This document shows, piece after piece, positions 36,020 through 48,169 of a stretch of 64,000 bases of DNA. The translations under genes were made by a program, and so were the position numbers. The stretch comes from Dromaius novaehollandiae (Eukaryota; Chordata; Aves; Casuariiformes; Dromaiidae). Each line of letters begins with the position of its first letter. The first letter of the stretch is position 1. The stretch is from contig NC_088130.1 of assembly GCF_036370855.1 (NCBI RefSeq), positions 70,470,941 through 70,534,940 of the forward strand, written 5' to 3'. Under the pieces are notes generated by a model. It did not search any database. It was not told the origin of the DNA and saw only the letters and a list, made by a program, of their open reading frames with translations.

Positions 36020-36290
36020 CACTTTGTGAGAAGCCCCGCGTTTCCGCAGGACCCCTCGGTTTTGGGCTAAAGCGGGCGGAAAGGGGCGTTTGAGGGAGGC
36101 GAGATGGCAGACGGACCTGCAGCCCGTGAGTCCGCAGCCCGCGTCCGCAGCGCGACGACCGGTGAAAGCGGAGTCACGGTCCCCGCTCGTCACCAGCGCC
36201 CCGCCGGCACCAAAGGCAGCTTTGTGCAGAAATCCCCGCTCCGGCGGGTATTCCCATCTGCGCCCTGAACGCGATTCCTGTTCGCAGCCC
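36020..36290. promoter_or_regulatory. CpG-rich island
   Basis: CpG-dense DNA (GCAGCGCGACGACCGGTG type words) directly to the right of the 35.4-36.0 kb AT-rich element, so that element is bracketed by islands. Confidence 0.4.
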
Positions 36291-38050
36291 TGAACTTTCC
36301 CTGTGAATCAGGACTTCTGCCTGAATCATCCTTCACAAAAAAACCTTCCATGTTTATGGATTCTTCCTGCCTCGCCTGCTTTCTCCCACCTTCTCGCGGC
36401 GCTTCTTTAGCAGTTCACAGGGGGTAAATTGCGATATTGCTGCTCCACCGAAGTCAAGGTCATCGGTGCTTAATGCCACCCTGCATCTACCCCGGGATAA
36501 ATGACCTCCGGGTCCGAACAGCCTTTTCCCCGCGCTGTACCCGACGGCGGCATGCCGCTCTGTAGAGATTTCCACAGCAACAAAGAACAGCTTTGGGTGT
36601 CTGCAGGTCTCCAAGCATCTCCTTTTCCCACGGGAGCAGGCAGGAGCCGTGGGGATTTGGGGGCTGCCCGGATTTTGCCGTGGCAGTGGATGTGTCCCTG
36701 CCAGCCTCACCCGGGGGTACGGTCCCGCACTGGGTCTGGCCGCAAAGGAGAGGATTTGGGGCGAATCCGAAGTGCGCAATGCAACAGGGGCCATGCAGGG
36801 AGCTTCTCCGATCTCTGTGGCCAGTATATAAGCATTCGCATGAGATATTTAGAAGATTTAGATTTAGAAGATTTCAGAGCATTCAGAGGGAGGAGCGGTG
36901 ATGGGGAAGAGCAGAAGTTGCCGCCCAGGACCCGCACGGTCCTTAGGTGCACATGAAACACCACGAAGCCACTGGTCCAAAAGTGGCCACCAACCATGTG
37001 GCTGTCAAGGGTGAGGGAGACGGCACGTGGATCACGTGTTGTCTCAGTTACCTCCAGTGTGAGCTGTTATTTTTATTTAATTAGATCTCCATGTTACACA
37101 GCATATGAAAATTGCAGTAGCGATAGATGGGAGAGAAAATAATAGCTGTGCCTGGGAAACCGTGCAGGAGGCAAGCACTCACGCCAGCGCCGGGCAGGCA
37201 AACCCCCCCGGGCAGGTCCTTGCACACCCCTTTGAGGCCAAGTTTCTTGCTGCTGTTGCGATTGCTGCCGTTTTAAAACCAGCTGGAGATGGTTACTATT
37301 TTTTCTGTGTTTTTTCTTTGAATTTTATCCTGCCCGAAAACTTTTGGGGCTGCGTTGAGCCCCTGCTGTAGGGCTGAGCCTGCGGGGCATCTCCGTGTGC
37401 GATGCTCGCTAGCTGCCCGTCACTGGCGGCATGAGCTGTCAGTTCTCCCTTGCTGCAGTTTCTGCCTTGCCCATTGACCAACCCAACTTTCCCAAATTCC
37501 TTGGGTATTTTATAAATAGGAAGGCATAAACCAACAAGCAGGTTTGCTCTTTTTCTCCCTGCATATCCCCATGAAGTCAGTAGACTTGCAAGGAGAACTG
37601 CTTCCTGCGGGTGTGATTTTGCCCGGAGAAGGTTATTCCTTCCGTGGGCAATCAAGATGTTTTCCATTCCCATATTTAGATGCACATCAGTGCACCGGGT
37701 TAGCTTTCCCCACACGCCAGCATGCCCCGGCATATGTTTCCAAGGCGCAGAATACACATCCCATCATGCTAAAATGATTCGTGGCAAAACCACACAAAGC
37801 CCAAGTAAGTGATTTTTTTTTTTAACTGTGCTCTTGCAAGCAATTGCACGCCTTTTCTGCACATTTCTGCAATTGCACTGCTCCTTTTCTGTTCCAAAAA
37901 TCCCTCTCGGGAAGCGGTACCTGTCGGCTGTCGCCGCTCCCTCTGGAAGTAGCACCAGGCTGTGCCCCACCGCCAGCGCCGGGGACGGAAATAGCAGCAG
38001 GGAAGATCAAGTGTGCAATGAAACGCTGTTTTAAAATACGTTTTTAGGTG
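36291..38050. other. Mixed non-coding sequence
   Basis: Near 36,819 AGTATATAAGCATTC resembles a TATA box, but no CpG-rich initiator or coding exon follows. At 36,846-36,872 ATTTAGAAGATTTAG is nearly duplicated in tandem. 37,080-37,300 and 37,740-37,880 are AT-rich. No gene is recognised. Confidence 0.35.
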
Positions 38051-38051
38051 C

Positions 38052-38071
38052 TTTTTTTTTTTTTTTTTTTT
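38052..38071. repeat. Poly(T) tract
   Basis: A run of about 20 T. No adenylation signal or retrocopy body is recognisable nearby. Confidence 0.9.
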
Positions 38072-38640
38072 GAGGGAAAGGGCTGTTGATGGAATCCTGG
38101 CAGGTAAAAGGCAGCGTGCAACACGGGCCCCGGCAGCCGGCACGCGGAGGCAGCTCTGCGGAGGGCACGAGGCTGCCACGGCCCGGCGGGGGACGGGGAT
38201 GCTTTTGTTCAAAATTTATCAGCCGTGAGCTTTTATCCGTGGGGATTCCCATTGCGGTTCCTGCTCTCCTGGCAGACATGATGGTTATTGTGGAAACTCC
38301 CGGCGCTTTGCTCCCCCTTCCCCAACTGCACGGGGATATTCCCCCATTTCAGACCCTTTCAGAGCAGGCTATCAACCGAGCGGCGGGGAGTGCCTTATAG
38401 ACCAAGAGTAGCTGGAGGGAGTTTAGACAACACAGAAACGGCTTGTTTTAGTAACCTGAAAACATATGACTAATGCCTTTCAAGTTAGACTTATTCTCCG
38501 AGTATATTTAGTCATCCAGACTAGCCAGATAAATGCCCTTTGTTTCAACACAAGTGCAAAACACCCATTCAAGTGCTGCATAATCCGGAGTTCACATAAA
38601 CTCTTTATACTAGAACTGCAGCTATCCGCAGCCCATTGCT
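38072..38640. other. GC-rich then AT-rich non-coding sequence
   Basis: CpG-rich at 38,115-38,200. From 38,440 AT-rich with ACATATGACTAATGCC and AGCCAGATAAATGCCC words that could belong to a regulatory element. No gene. Confidence 0.35.
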
Positions 38641-38654
38641 TTTAAAGAGTTTTC

Positions 38655-38702
38655 TGGGTTTTTTCTTTTTTTTTTTTTTTTTTCCTTTCTTTTTTTTTTT
38701 TC
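38655..38702. repeat. T-rich low-complexity tract
   Basis: Two runs of T separated by CCTTTC. Low-complexity sequence. Confidence 0.9.
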
Positions 38703-40545
38703 AAGTTATCTTATTCTCAGTAGAATTGGCCAAATAGTGCTCAGAAGTGTTCATTTAAATTCAGGACTGCAGAGACCACTGGTACGAAAACGGTTCAGCA
38801 ATAATTTGGCCCACCAAAAATAAAAACTAAAGAAAAAAGGAGGAGGAGGAGAAAGAGAGAAATCGTAGCTGTATCTTCATATCCTGCAGATGGCTAATAT
38901 TCATATGTAACTGTCAGGCATATCACAATGCCAAGCTCAAAAGCAGAGTGCATCAGCTTGTTCTTGCATCTGAGCCATTAAAACCCAATGGGTCTCCTGC
39001 GCCACGATCACATACTGTACCCGGGAACTGGCAGGCGCCGGGATGCGGCAGATTCCAACCGTTCCCAGGCTTCGGAAAATGTGAAAAGCCGAAGCCGCCG
39101 CGAGTCTGAGGGGAGCGTTTCCTGCTCTGGGTACACAGATTTGTCATGAATATTTGCTCCAGGAGGTGGAAGAGTTCAGGAGCCTGGGAGAGTCGGTCCA
39201 CCCCTGCCTGCTCCGCCTTTAGGACTTCCGAAACACAGCTGCATTTTCCGTTTGCCAGCCTCTCGTCCCTGCAGCGCTAGACCCAGGGAACTTTAATTGA
39301 TCCCGGTCTGGGCTCTGCTTCCTTTTAGTGGTGGCCCCTGCTTTGGCGCCTTGTGCAGTCGGTGAGCTCTCTGCATCCCAGGGCACGCTTTAACTGCAAA
39401 ATGCAGAACGGGAATGGAGAAACGATGGGAAGACAAAAGAGGAGGAAAAACATGGAGGCTAAACCTGTTTTATTTAGGAGGAGTGTGATGCCGCCTCGTA
39501 AAAGGTGACGGCTTTGCATCTGCAGTTCCAAGTCTTGGTAGCTGCTTTTGCTGCACCGTCCCACCTCGCGAGGCCCCGTGGGCAAGGCCACCTCGGCCAA
39601 GCCCACCGCCCGCCCTGGCTGCTGCTGGTGCTCCTCCTCGCAGGGGACCTTCCTCGCATGCCACGTGCCGATGGGGACAGTAAATGGGGCCGGGTGTGTG
39701 AGCAGCCACCGAACCGTCTCATGCAGCTCGGTACCAGAAGCGTTAGCACTGATTTTGGCCATTTTTTCACACGTGTCCAAGCTATTTAATGTTTTTTTTG
39801 AAACACAGTGTCACAAAGCCCTAGTGCAAATGCTTCAGTGCAGTGAGCGGATAGGACTCCTCACTCTTCCACGGGCAGGATGCTGTCCCCAGCCTGTGTT
39901 TCCTCCATATATTTCAGAATAGTCCCAATACAGACTTTTGTCCCTGTTTCTGGGCTTCAGCTTTACCACGTGCTCCATTGGCACGTCTCCTCCACGGAAA
40001 GAAGACACGTGTTAGAGAGCAACCAAAGCGCTGTCATCCTGACCACGGGCAATGCCACTCCGGTCCCGTGTGATGAAATGTCTTCATGTGAAGGCTGCCT
40101 TCAGCCTCCAACCACAGCAGGAACTCTTCCTCCTCCTCTTCTTCCTCTTCCTCGGGGAGGGGGGAGAGGGGATGTTGCATGAACAGCTGCACAACCAGCC
40201 TTGGCTCGGCAAAGCCCTCGGCAGAGGACAGCAGATTATCTTGGGCACGAGGCTGAGGGTTATGGTTATCACGGTGCCACGGTGGTGTCAGCACGGAGGG
40301 ATTCCGGTGCTGGTGCAGGGCGCGTTGCAAGTCACAGTATTACCGCGCGATCAGGATGCTGCTCGTTTGCAGAGCCGTAATTTCCCGTCGTTCCAAGTGG
40401 CTTGTTCCAGCCCCGTCTCTGTCTTCCCCTGGTAGCTGCCAGCTTTTACAGAAGCCCAGCACAATCCTTCTCCAATAAATCCTCCTAACAATGAAATTTT
40501 AATAGCGCTGAAAACAATAGGCTCAATTTTCTTTTTTTCGCTGTT
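38703..40545. other. Mixed non-coding sequence
   Basis: A short GGAGGAGGAGG run is near 38,838 and a TCCTCCTCCTCTTCTTCC pyrimidine run near 40,127. A GC-rich pocket is at 39,545-39,720. Overlapping open frames of 60-183 residues occur on both strands without any recognised domain. Confidence 0.4.
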
Positions 40546-40790
40546 AATAGTGCCCTGCGTTGCATGCGCGAAGCACAAAAGCGCCTTTTGTGCAAACCCT
40601 GGCAGAAGCCGCGTGTGCAGCCGGCGCGGGGAGGGCCCCGCCGGCACTGGCAGCGTCTCTGCCCGGCCCCCAGCGCCCACAGCCCCCCCGAGCCCCCAGC
40701 CCCGAAGGCGGGTGCTCCCGCGTGCACGGCGTTCCCCGGCGCACCCAGGCCTCCGCTCCGGCTCAGAGCAATTAACACATTTGCTTTGGG
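40546..40790. promoter_or_regulatory. CpG-rich island
   Basis: Compact CpG- and C-rich block (GCCGGCGCGGGGAGGG, CCCCGAAGGCGGGTGC). Open frames run through it on both strands in several registers, the signature of composition rather than coding. Confidence 0.4.
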
Positions 40791-40899
40791 GGGAAAAATT
40801 GCACCACCACGTTTGCACTGCCCTCTTGGCACGCTGAGAAAACCACCCATGACAGATACCCGCATTATTTACTTTGAAACGTGACTTCCCAAATACACT

Positions 40900-41400
40900 C
40901 ACGGTGCAACATGTTGGGTTTAGTGGGGTTCATCCAAGGATGAGTCTGGCCTCATCTCTCTTGTCAGCGTGATTTACTGAAATAAATTAATCTCTATTTA
41001 CAATTTCATTCTTTTTTTTTTAATTGTTTCTAGGTTGTGATGCTAAAGGTTTATAACCATCATAATTGCAAGAGGATAAGAATTAATGAGCAAAAGGAAG
41101 AGCTAATGTCCATATTTTATCTTTCATGGAACTGAATTGATATTCATCACTTGGGTTTGAAAGCAATTTGTCTGGATTAAAAAATAGGAAACCAAAAAAA
41201 CAAGTAAATCAAACTCAGCTTGTTTTTCCCTTAGCAATGCCAGATTCCAAGACTATTTTACTCTTTTTTCCACAGGTATAGATACTTTGAATATATATTG
41301 ATAAAGTATTTTTCCTTGTGCTTATCCTTACAACTGTTGATCTGGTCTCCTACATCTCCGCTGGCTTTCACAAGTCAATAGCTGTTTTCCCAGCAGCATT
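40900..41400. promoter_or_regulatory. Candidate conserved non-coding element
   Basis: AT-rich, repeat-poor block with AAATAAATTAATCTC, TTTAATTGTTTC, CATCATAATTGCAAG and GATAAGAATTAATGAGC words, without CpG. It adjoins a CpG island on the left as in several other places in the window. Confidence 0.3.
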
Positions 41401-43282
41401 ACTTTGCCAGCTTTTTTTCTTCACAGTTGTTTCAAAATTTGCCTGATTTCTCTGAATGAGCAAGGTGTCTCTTTAATGCAATTTTGGGGCAGAGCTCTGC
41501 AAATACTTCAATCTGGGAAGGCGCTGGGGCTGCCTGGGGCTGTCGCAGAGGGACCGCAGGGTTTGCTCGGCCTCTGCCGTGATGCTGCTCCTTGCAGGAA
41601 CCCAGAGCTGCCCTCAGGCAAACTGGAAATGGGTCTGGACCCTAAGGAAAAGAGATATCTCTGTCTTTTGAGCACCGGTATCTCCCCTTTGGAGTCAAGT
41701 TTCAGTGTGACACGACTGAAAAATGCATCCATAAATTTTGGTATAAATAGAAAGTATTTTTCTAAAACACGACATTAATTTTCTTGATTCAATAATTACA
41801 TGGACATAAAAGTGGGTTTTCACAAACCCTGACACCCAAAGAAACTCAGAAGTGGGTATCCTTGTGACCTGGTGAAATCAGCCTGTCTGTGGGACATATT
41901 TCAGTCTCTAAGCCTGATCCACGACCGCCTGAGGTCCCGTTCAACAGCCCACCCACAGCCCTGCCCTCCTTCCGTCAGGAAAAGTGCAACAAGGATTTCC
42001 AAGTGCATTTAATTGCTATTAAGGGCTTTCAAAAAAAAATGCAAATGTTTCTGTCCTAGAATAACATGTTTTTTTCTTCTTCAGTTGAAATGACCTGTAT
42101 GGTCTGGGTTTTCTTTTTGTGGGGAGAGAAGTGCTGGGAGCAATGGGTAAGTATTGCCTTTTTATATTCAAATTACGTTACTAAGACAAGTCTAAATAAC
42201 GTACGTCAATTAATATGGTACTTCAGCATGTATTTTGCTACTGTCTTTTGGGCTAAAAAAAATTGAATCACCTTTGAGTAATCTGATATGACTTTAATTA
42301 GACTCAGTGTTTAATACAACAGCACACTAATACGACAACGCCTCTTCTCTGGCAAGAAGAGCCCTAAAGATGTACTTAGTCCACATGTTCCTCAGTGCTT
42401 TTCCTTGGTGAATCACACCGTTTTTGTCTTTATAAATACATAGGTGTGATTCAAACATCGCCTCAAAAGGCAGAACTACTGTATATAGCCACTGTTCCAC
42501 CAGGTGCTAAAAACATATTATGAAAGCCATAGAATATGTCATGAAAATGTATTTTTACATAAGTTAAGGAGTCCTAAAGACCCACGTGGCAGCCGTAGAC
42601 AAAAAGTCCAGCACAGATAATATTGGTAAGGGCCGGAGACCCAAGGCCACGAAGAGCAGGTGCCGCAGACAACGATACCGGGCTGTGCTAAGGCGATGGT
42701 GTGGCTCTGTTACCCAATATATGCAGATTATAAGTCATCCTTCGCCTCGTCCTTTTACCCGTCGGACACAACACTGGTGCTGCTCCAAAAATACGAATAA
42801 AGCCAAACTTAGGCTGACTTCTTTAGAAGTCACTGATTTGTTAAGTCAAGTCTCTGAAATGCAAAATGCAACTTACAGAAAATCAGCTGTCTATGCAAAG
42901 CCCTGTTTTATGGTGCTGTGCTTTGTCTGGGACAGATAGCTCCTACCTCACTCGGCAAGTGAACGGTATTAGCAATGTGAAACGTAGCTGAGGAAACAAT
43001 CTTTGGGAATATCATTTTAGCATTTTCTGCAACAGAGAAATAAAGAGGGGTGAGGAGGGACCATGAGCACTCGGAGGCAAAGTTTGTTTCCCACTGTACG
43101 GTAGCCAGAAACACAGGTGATTCCCCAGGCACCGGGCTGCTATGAATTAAATTAATAACTCATGCTGTAGAATAATTAATGCTGTGGGGGTTAAAGGCAT
43201 TGCTGTTGTGTATGAAGCTGCAGTTACTCAGTGGGGACACAGCCCCTCATGAGCTTCAGCCCACAGAGCACAGCCCTGCAAA
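41401..43282. other. Non-coding sequence, mostly AT-rich
   Basis: No gene is recognised. A 117-residue plus-strand frame at 42,586-42,939 is basic at its start but has no known domain, no clear splice context and a composition like its surroundings. 42,000-42,560 is AT-rich and could contain regulatory sequence. Confidence 0.4.
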
Positions 43283-44362
43283 AGCGTCCCCGCTCGGCTT
43301 CCCAAACATCCCGCTCAGCATCCCTGCTCAGCATCCCATGTGTCCTGCTCAGCATCCCTGCTCAGCATCCCATACATCTCGCTCAGCATCCCAAACATCC
43401 CACTCAGCAGCCCATACGTTGCACTCAGCATCCCCAACGTCCTGTTCAGCCTCCCATACAAGGTCCTGCTCGCCATCCCCACTCAGCATCCCATATATCC
43501 TGCTCAGCATCTCTGCTCAGCATCTTGTAAAATGTCCCACTCAGCATTCCTGCTCAGCATCCCATACATCCTGCTCAGCATCCTGTACAATGTCCTGCTC
43601 AGCATCCCTGCGCAGCATCCCACACGTCCCACTCAGCATTCCCATTCGGCATCCCGTACAACATCCCACTCAGCATCCTGCACAACGTCCCGCTCAGCAT
43701 TCCATACAATGTCCTGCTCAGCATCCCTGCTCAGCATCCCGCAAAATGTCCTGCTCATTGTCCCTGCTCAGCATCCCACACGTCCCACTCAGCATTCCCA
43801 TTCGGCATCCCGTACAACATCCCACTCAGCATCCTGCACAACGTCCCGCTCAGCATTCCATACAATGTCCTGCTCAGCATCCCTGCTCAGCATCCCGCAA
43901 AATGTCCTGCTCATTGTCCCTGCTCAGCATCCCACACGTCCCACTCAGCATCCCCATTCGGCATCCCGTACAATATCCCGCTCAGCATCCTGCACAACGT
44001 CCCGCTCAGCATTCCATACAATGTCCTGCTCAGCATCCCTGCTCAGCATCCCGCAAAATGTCCTGCTCATTGTCCCTGCTCAGCATCCCACACGTCCCAC
44101 TCAGCATTCCCATTCGGCATCCCGTACAACATCCCACTCAGCATCCGGCTCAGCATCCCCGCTCAGCATTCCATACAATGTCCTACTTAGCATCCCTGCT
44201 CAGCATCCCGCAAAATGTCCTGCTCGTTGTCCCTGCTCAGCATCCCACACGTCCCACTCAGCATTCCCATTCGGCATCCCGTACAACATCCCACTCAGCA
44301 TCCGGCTCAGCATCCCCGCTCAGCATCCCCCTCTGCATCCCGTACCACGTCCCGCTCAGCGT
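43283..44362 (+). repeat. 13-bp minisatellite with 156-bp higher-order repeat
   Basis: The basic unit is 13 bp, close to CAGCATCCCTGCT with many substitutions. From 43,621 it is organised into a higher-order repeat of 12 units: copies start at 43,621, 43,777, 43,933 and 44,089 (spacing exactly 156 each), then 44,246 (157, one extra base) and end partway at about 44,362. The diagnostic start CACACGTCCCACTCAGCAT is found in each. The last full copy and the partial copy share a GGCTCAGCATCCCC variant where the earlier ones have TGCACAACGTCCCG. The left part (43,283-43,620) keeps the 13-bp phase but not the higher-order pattern. Open frames up to 517 residues over it are artefacts of a unit length not divisible by three and lacking stops. 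Confidence 0.95.
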
Positions 44363-45285
44363 TCCCGTCACGCTGGGCCGGCGTGCTCAGGGAGTGCCGG
44401 GGCACCTCGCTCTGCCGGGCCGGGGCGTCCCTGAGATCATGCGCGTGCCCGTAGGGAAGACCCTGCATAAGCCCAACGTGCATTTGCCTCGTTATCCTCC
44501 CGTCACATTCAGCATTTTCAAGCAATTTGACTCCTTCCTTTGCTGCCTTTTGTTGGTGCCGGCATTACAAGATTACTGTCTCTTCTTTAGTCTTTTTTTT
44601 CCGAGAGATGCTTTCAGATACACTGATTTCTCCCAGCACCGGTTTAAATGTGCCTCTGGCAGCAGCACTTCCCTGGTGGCACGTTCAAACGCCCGGAGCA
44701 GAGTAACCACACCGACCGCCGGCTTGCGCTGAGTGGACGACAGCAGCACTGCGCCACAGCGGCTTTTATTCCCCACAAAGACGTGCAAAATTATCAAGCC
44801 CAAGTTAATGTGTGAGTTGGAAATACTTGTCCCGAATAACAGGATAGTTTACAACCCATCTCTACTTTTGACATGCTGATATCCTCAAATAGCAACAATA
44901 AAGCTTCTGTCTTCTTTCAAGATATTTGTCATCTTTTGATCTTAAGCCAGAAAAAATTGAATTCTGGGAGATCAAAACTACAAAACTGATAGCTTATATC
45001 CTCAGCAAGTGCTTATCGAGTGTAATCCAGAAAGATGGCACATTTCAAAAGTGACAGGGAATAAAGTTCAGCTTACTGAAAAAAAGTAAACAAACTTCAA
45101 ACAGAAGTCACTTCAGCAGCCCAGGAACTTCTTTCTAATGCTATGCTAAAAAAAATGATCTTTTTCTATTAGTGGATAGAAATAATGTCTGATTTTTAAA
45201 TGAAATTGCCCCAAAGCACAGCAGCCTGGCCTTTTGGGGGGGAACCTTTACGTTTAAGCTTGGTCTATCCAATATCTCCTGTCCC
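44363..45285. other. Non-coding sequence right of the 13-bp array
   Basis: GC-rich to about 44,450, then mixed, then AT-rich from 44,800. No gene is recognised; the frames here are extensions of the repeat frames or short chance ones. Confidence 0.4.
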
Positions 45286-45495
45286 TTGCAGCCACCGCAG
45301 GACCCGGTTCCTCTTCTCCTTGCAGACACCCAGCGCGGCCGGCACACCGTGCAGCCGCTCCGGAGCAGCGGTTGGCTTGCGGATGTCGTGGAGGGGACAT
45401 CCGAGTTCACTAAAAGCATCCCGCGCCGAGGCACTCGGCCCCGCCGGATCTCTGCCCCGCTCCGGCGCTGAGCTCCCGGCGTCCCCTGTCCTCAC
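45286..45495. promoter_or_regulatory. CpG-rich island
   Basis: CpG-dense words (CCAGCGCGGCCGGCACACCG, GCCCCGCCGGATC). Open in several frames on both strands; no domain is recognised. Confidence 0.4.
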
Positions 45496-45639
45496 CCCAG
45501 CATCTCCTCCAGAGAGGGAGGGAGGAAAAAAATAACCTGGGCGAATAATAATGAAAAAATCTAAGAATCTGAAAAACCTTTTTATCAGCACCGAGGCTGC
45601 GAGGCACGCAGAAGAAAACAAAGTCAGCAGCGGTTGTAA

Positions 45640-45895
45640 ATTGTCTGGAAACCATAAATTAAAATTAAAGAGTTCAAATATGATATAAAATCATTTAATC
45701 TGGATGATTTATGCTCATTCTCAGATGCAATTATTTACTGACGCTTCTGTTTATTGCTCTTTTGACTTTTTTAATTACTGTATTCCAAAAATTCAATTAC
45801 CGAGTGTAGTATATATTTCAGGCAATAGTATTGTAAATAAAAAGAGTACCAATTAATAATGTGCTTAGTCTAGCAAAGCTAAATCAAGTGTAATA
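45640..45895. promoter_or_regulatory. Candidate conserved non-coding element
   Basis: CpG-poor AT-rich block with ACCATAAATTAAAATTAAAG, ATCATTTAATCTGGATG, GATGCAATTATTTACTG, TTTTAATTACTG, ATTCAATTACCGAG and ACCAATTAATAATG words. Dense TAATTA/CAATTA cores suggest homeodomain input. Next to the island at 45,286-45,495. Confidence 0.45.
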
Positions 45896-46670
45896 CAAAA
45901 TGCCTGGAAACTTGATCAGGGGTTGAAAAATCATGGAGAAGATCCCATCTTGCGGTGCCGAGAAATCTGCACACCCACGCAAGAGTAAGAGATAAGTTAA
46001 ACGGGGAAAAGCCCAGGTGATGCTTTGTCCCCCGAAGGCGCCAAAGCCCGAGGACCAGGATGGGTTAGCGGCATCTCTGGGTCGGGCTGCTCGGCCGGTG
46101 AGTTGTATTTTGGTTCCTGCCCACGGCCATGGGCCGGAGCAGCCCCGGGCTGGCAGCGCGGGCGGCCCTGCTCTGCAGCGAGCACCGATCAAGACGTGGT
46201 GACCACGGCGCTGGGGGAAGAAGGCTGCAGCGTGACAGCAGAGCAGCCACGGCGTGAGCCCTTGCCACGTATGGAGCTGGGTCGTCCATCCCTGGAGCCG
46301 TATGGCTCGTGGTGGCTCTGAAACGGCCAAAAGCAGGTGCTTACCTCCCATAATTTGGACCTAAGAGCCATCAGCAGCGTGTCCTTAGTCCCCCCATCAG
46401 GAGAGGTTGGAGTCACGGCATCACGCAAGGGGCCAAGCACGGGGCGTTCGCCGGACAGGGGGTCACGGAGCGACAAAGGGAGTCAGCGCATGGGTGAAAC
46501 CCGGGTATGTTTTCATACTAAACATTTTGTCCTTTTACCTTGTTCTGTGTCGACAGCCTTCAGCATTACTGGAAAAATCAGTTTCTAGTCACCTTAGGAG
46601 AATTGCTCAACAAATATTCCGTCTGAAAAGACCTTTGCTTGTAAATGATATTTGTTTTTTCTCTACATAA
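45896..46670. other. Mixed non-coding sequence
   Basis: GC-rich at 46,015-46,270 with overlapping open frames on both strands and no recognisable domain. AT-rich from 46,500. Confidence 0.4.
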
Positions 46671-46684
46671 ATATATATATATAT
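46669..46684. repeat. (AT)n microsatellite
   Basis: About seven AT units. Short simple repeat. Confidence 0.85.
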
Positions 46685-48165
46685 GCTAGTAAAATAGTGA
46701 CATAGGTGAGTGTGCGTGCTGTGTAAAATGCTATAGGTGAACGCCACGCACGTGACACGACATTCCTCTGAAAGAAAGGCCTGCCGTAATATCTCAGTGT
46801 GGGAAGAATGTATTTTTCCATGGCCTCATTCTCAGAAATGGTGGAATTTATTTTGGCTGGGGGGGGTGGGGGGAAGAAGTCATCTGGAGATTGGCACACA
46901 GTAGGAAAATCTGGCAAACTTAAAAGCAGCTAAAAACAACGTTTTGTAATTGCAAGTGTCCAGCGGCCGTAGTGATGGAGGGCTCTCTTCCCCCACCCCA
47001 TCCACCATCTGCAATCGCGCCGTTTGCACTGATTACTTCAGCGATATGCGTCGGCTCCAGTCGCTGCTTTGAATAAATATAACTTTATTAATGGGTGAGA
47101 AACCTGACCGAGGCGTATGGTCAGCAGGCTTGGGGCCGCTCCAGGCCTCCCCTCAGACTGGTTTGCTTTGGAAGTGGCCCCTTATCACTTAAATACAACC
47201 AGAAAAAGGTTTACTGCTGTGCATGGAGCTAATTTCTCTTCCTGCGTCTTGTGACCACTAAATCTATCAGCTCGTGGTCTGGCAGCACCAGCATTTCACA
47301 TGTAACGGGGTACTAGAAGCGGTGATTTGTGAAATGTGATAGCTGCTCTGTCTGTATAAGCTGGAGCTCACATAAAATTGTAGAGTTTTAAAAGCAATAA
47401 GTAAAACTACAACCAGAACCCAAGAAAGCGCTCTCCAAATCGTCTTCTGTCCTCAGGAAGAAAAAAAAGACTTCTAAACTGGAACTGATTCTTGTAAAAC
47501 CGTCATAAAAAAAATGAATCCAAACACATAGAAACATCTGTTGTGAAGCACCAGCCTTCTTCGAACGAGTCCAGCCTGGGAGCTCTGTGCCTGGCTGTGT
47601 CCCACGACGAGAGAAGCCCTCTGAGATGTTCTTGCCACGCGTTGCAGTGCCGGCTGCCGGGGATGTCTGACGCCATGGAGAGGACATCGACGCTGCTCCC
47701 TGCTCGTGTCGTAGTATGGGTTGGGATTCAACGTGCCTTGGCATCGCTCCTCCAACACGCATGGTGCGGTGGGTCAGCGGCGATGGAGCAAAGCTGGGCT
47801 CTTCTTGGAGGAGGATGCTGCTTGAGAAGGCCATGGTGGCCCAGCGGACCCAGCACACGTTGGGGAACGGAGACAAGCGCGCTGTTGTCTCACCTAGGCT
47901 GGAGAGGACACGTCCCTTGGCCATGCTGATGTCCTGCGCCTCTTTTGCATCGGCTGTCCCCTGCTCATACCGCCTTGGCAAGGCACCTCTAAGGTCCTTG
48001 GATGAAAAATGCTTTCTAAGGGTAAAGAAAAGGCTGGGACAAAACCTGCAAATCCCTCACCCCCCCTAAAATATCCAAATAAAAGAAAAAAAATCACTAA
48101 AATCTGCTATTTTGAAACTTCCGATCAGTTACAGCAAAATATCACTACTATTTCCGTTCACGAGA
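46685..48165. other. Mixed non-coding sequence
   Basis: A G run occurs at 46,859-46,873. An AT-rich tract with possible regulatory words is at 47,040-47,100 and 47,290-47,520. The 197-residue minus-strand frame at 47,388-47,981 is unrelated to anything I recognise and overlaps another frame on the opposite strand. Confidence 0.4.
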
Positions 48166-48169
48166 GCTA

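Noticed and set aside
36815..36835. TATA-box promoter at AGTATATAAGC
   Set aside because: An isolated match in unique DNA with no supporting downstream exon or initiator.
42586..42939. 117-residue basic frame considered as a small nuclear protein
   Set aside because: No recognisable family, no promoter or splice evidence, and no codon pattern distinct from its surroundings.
43179..44732. 517- and 364-residue plus-strand frames
   Set aside because: They read through the 13-bp minisatellite; the periodic Ser/His/Pro composition is imposed by the repeat.
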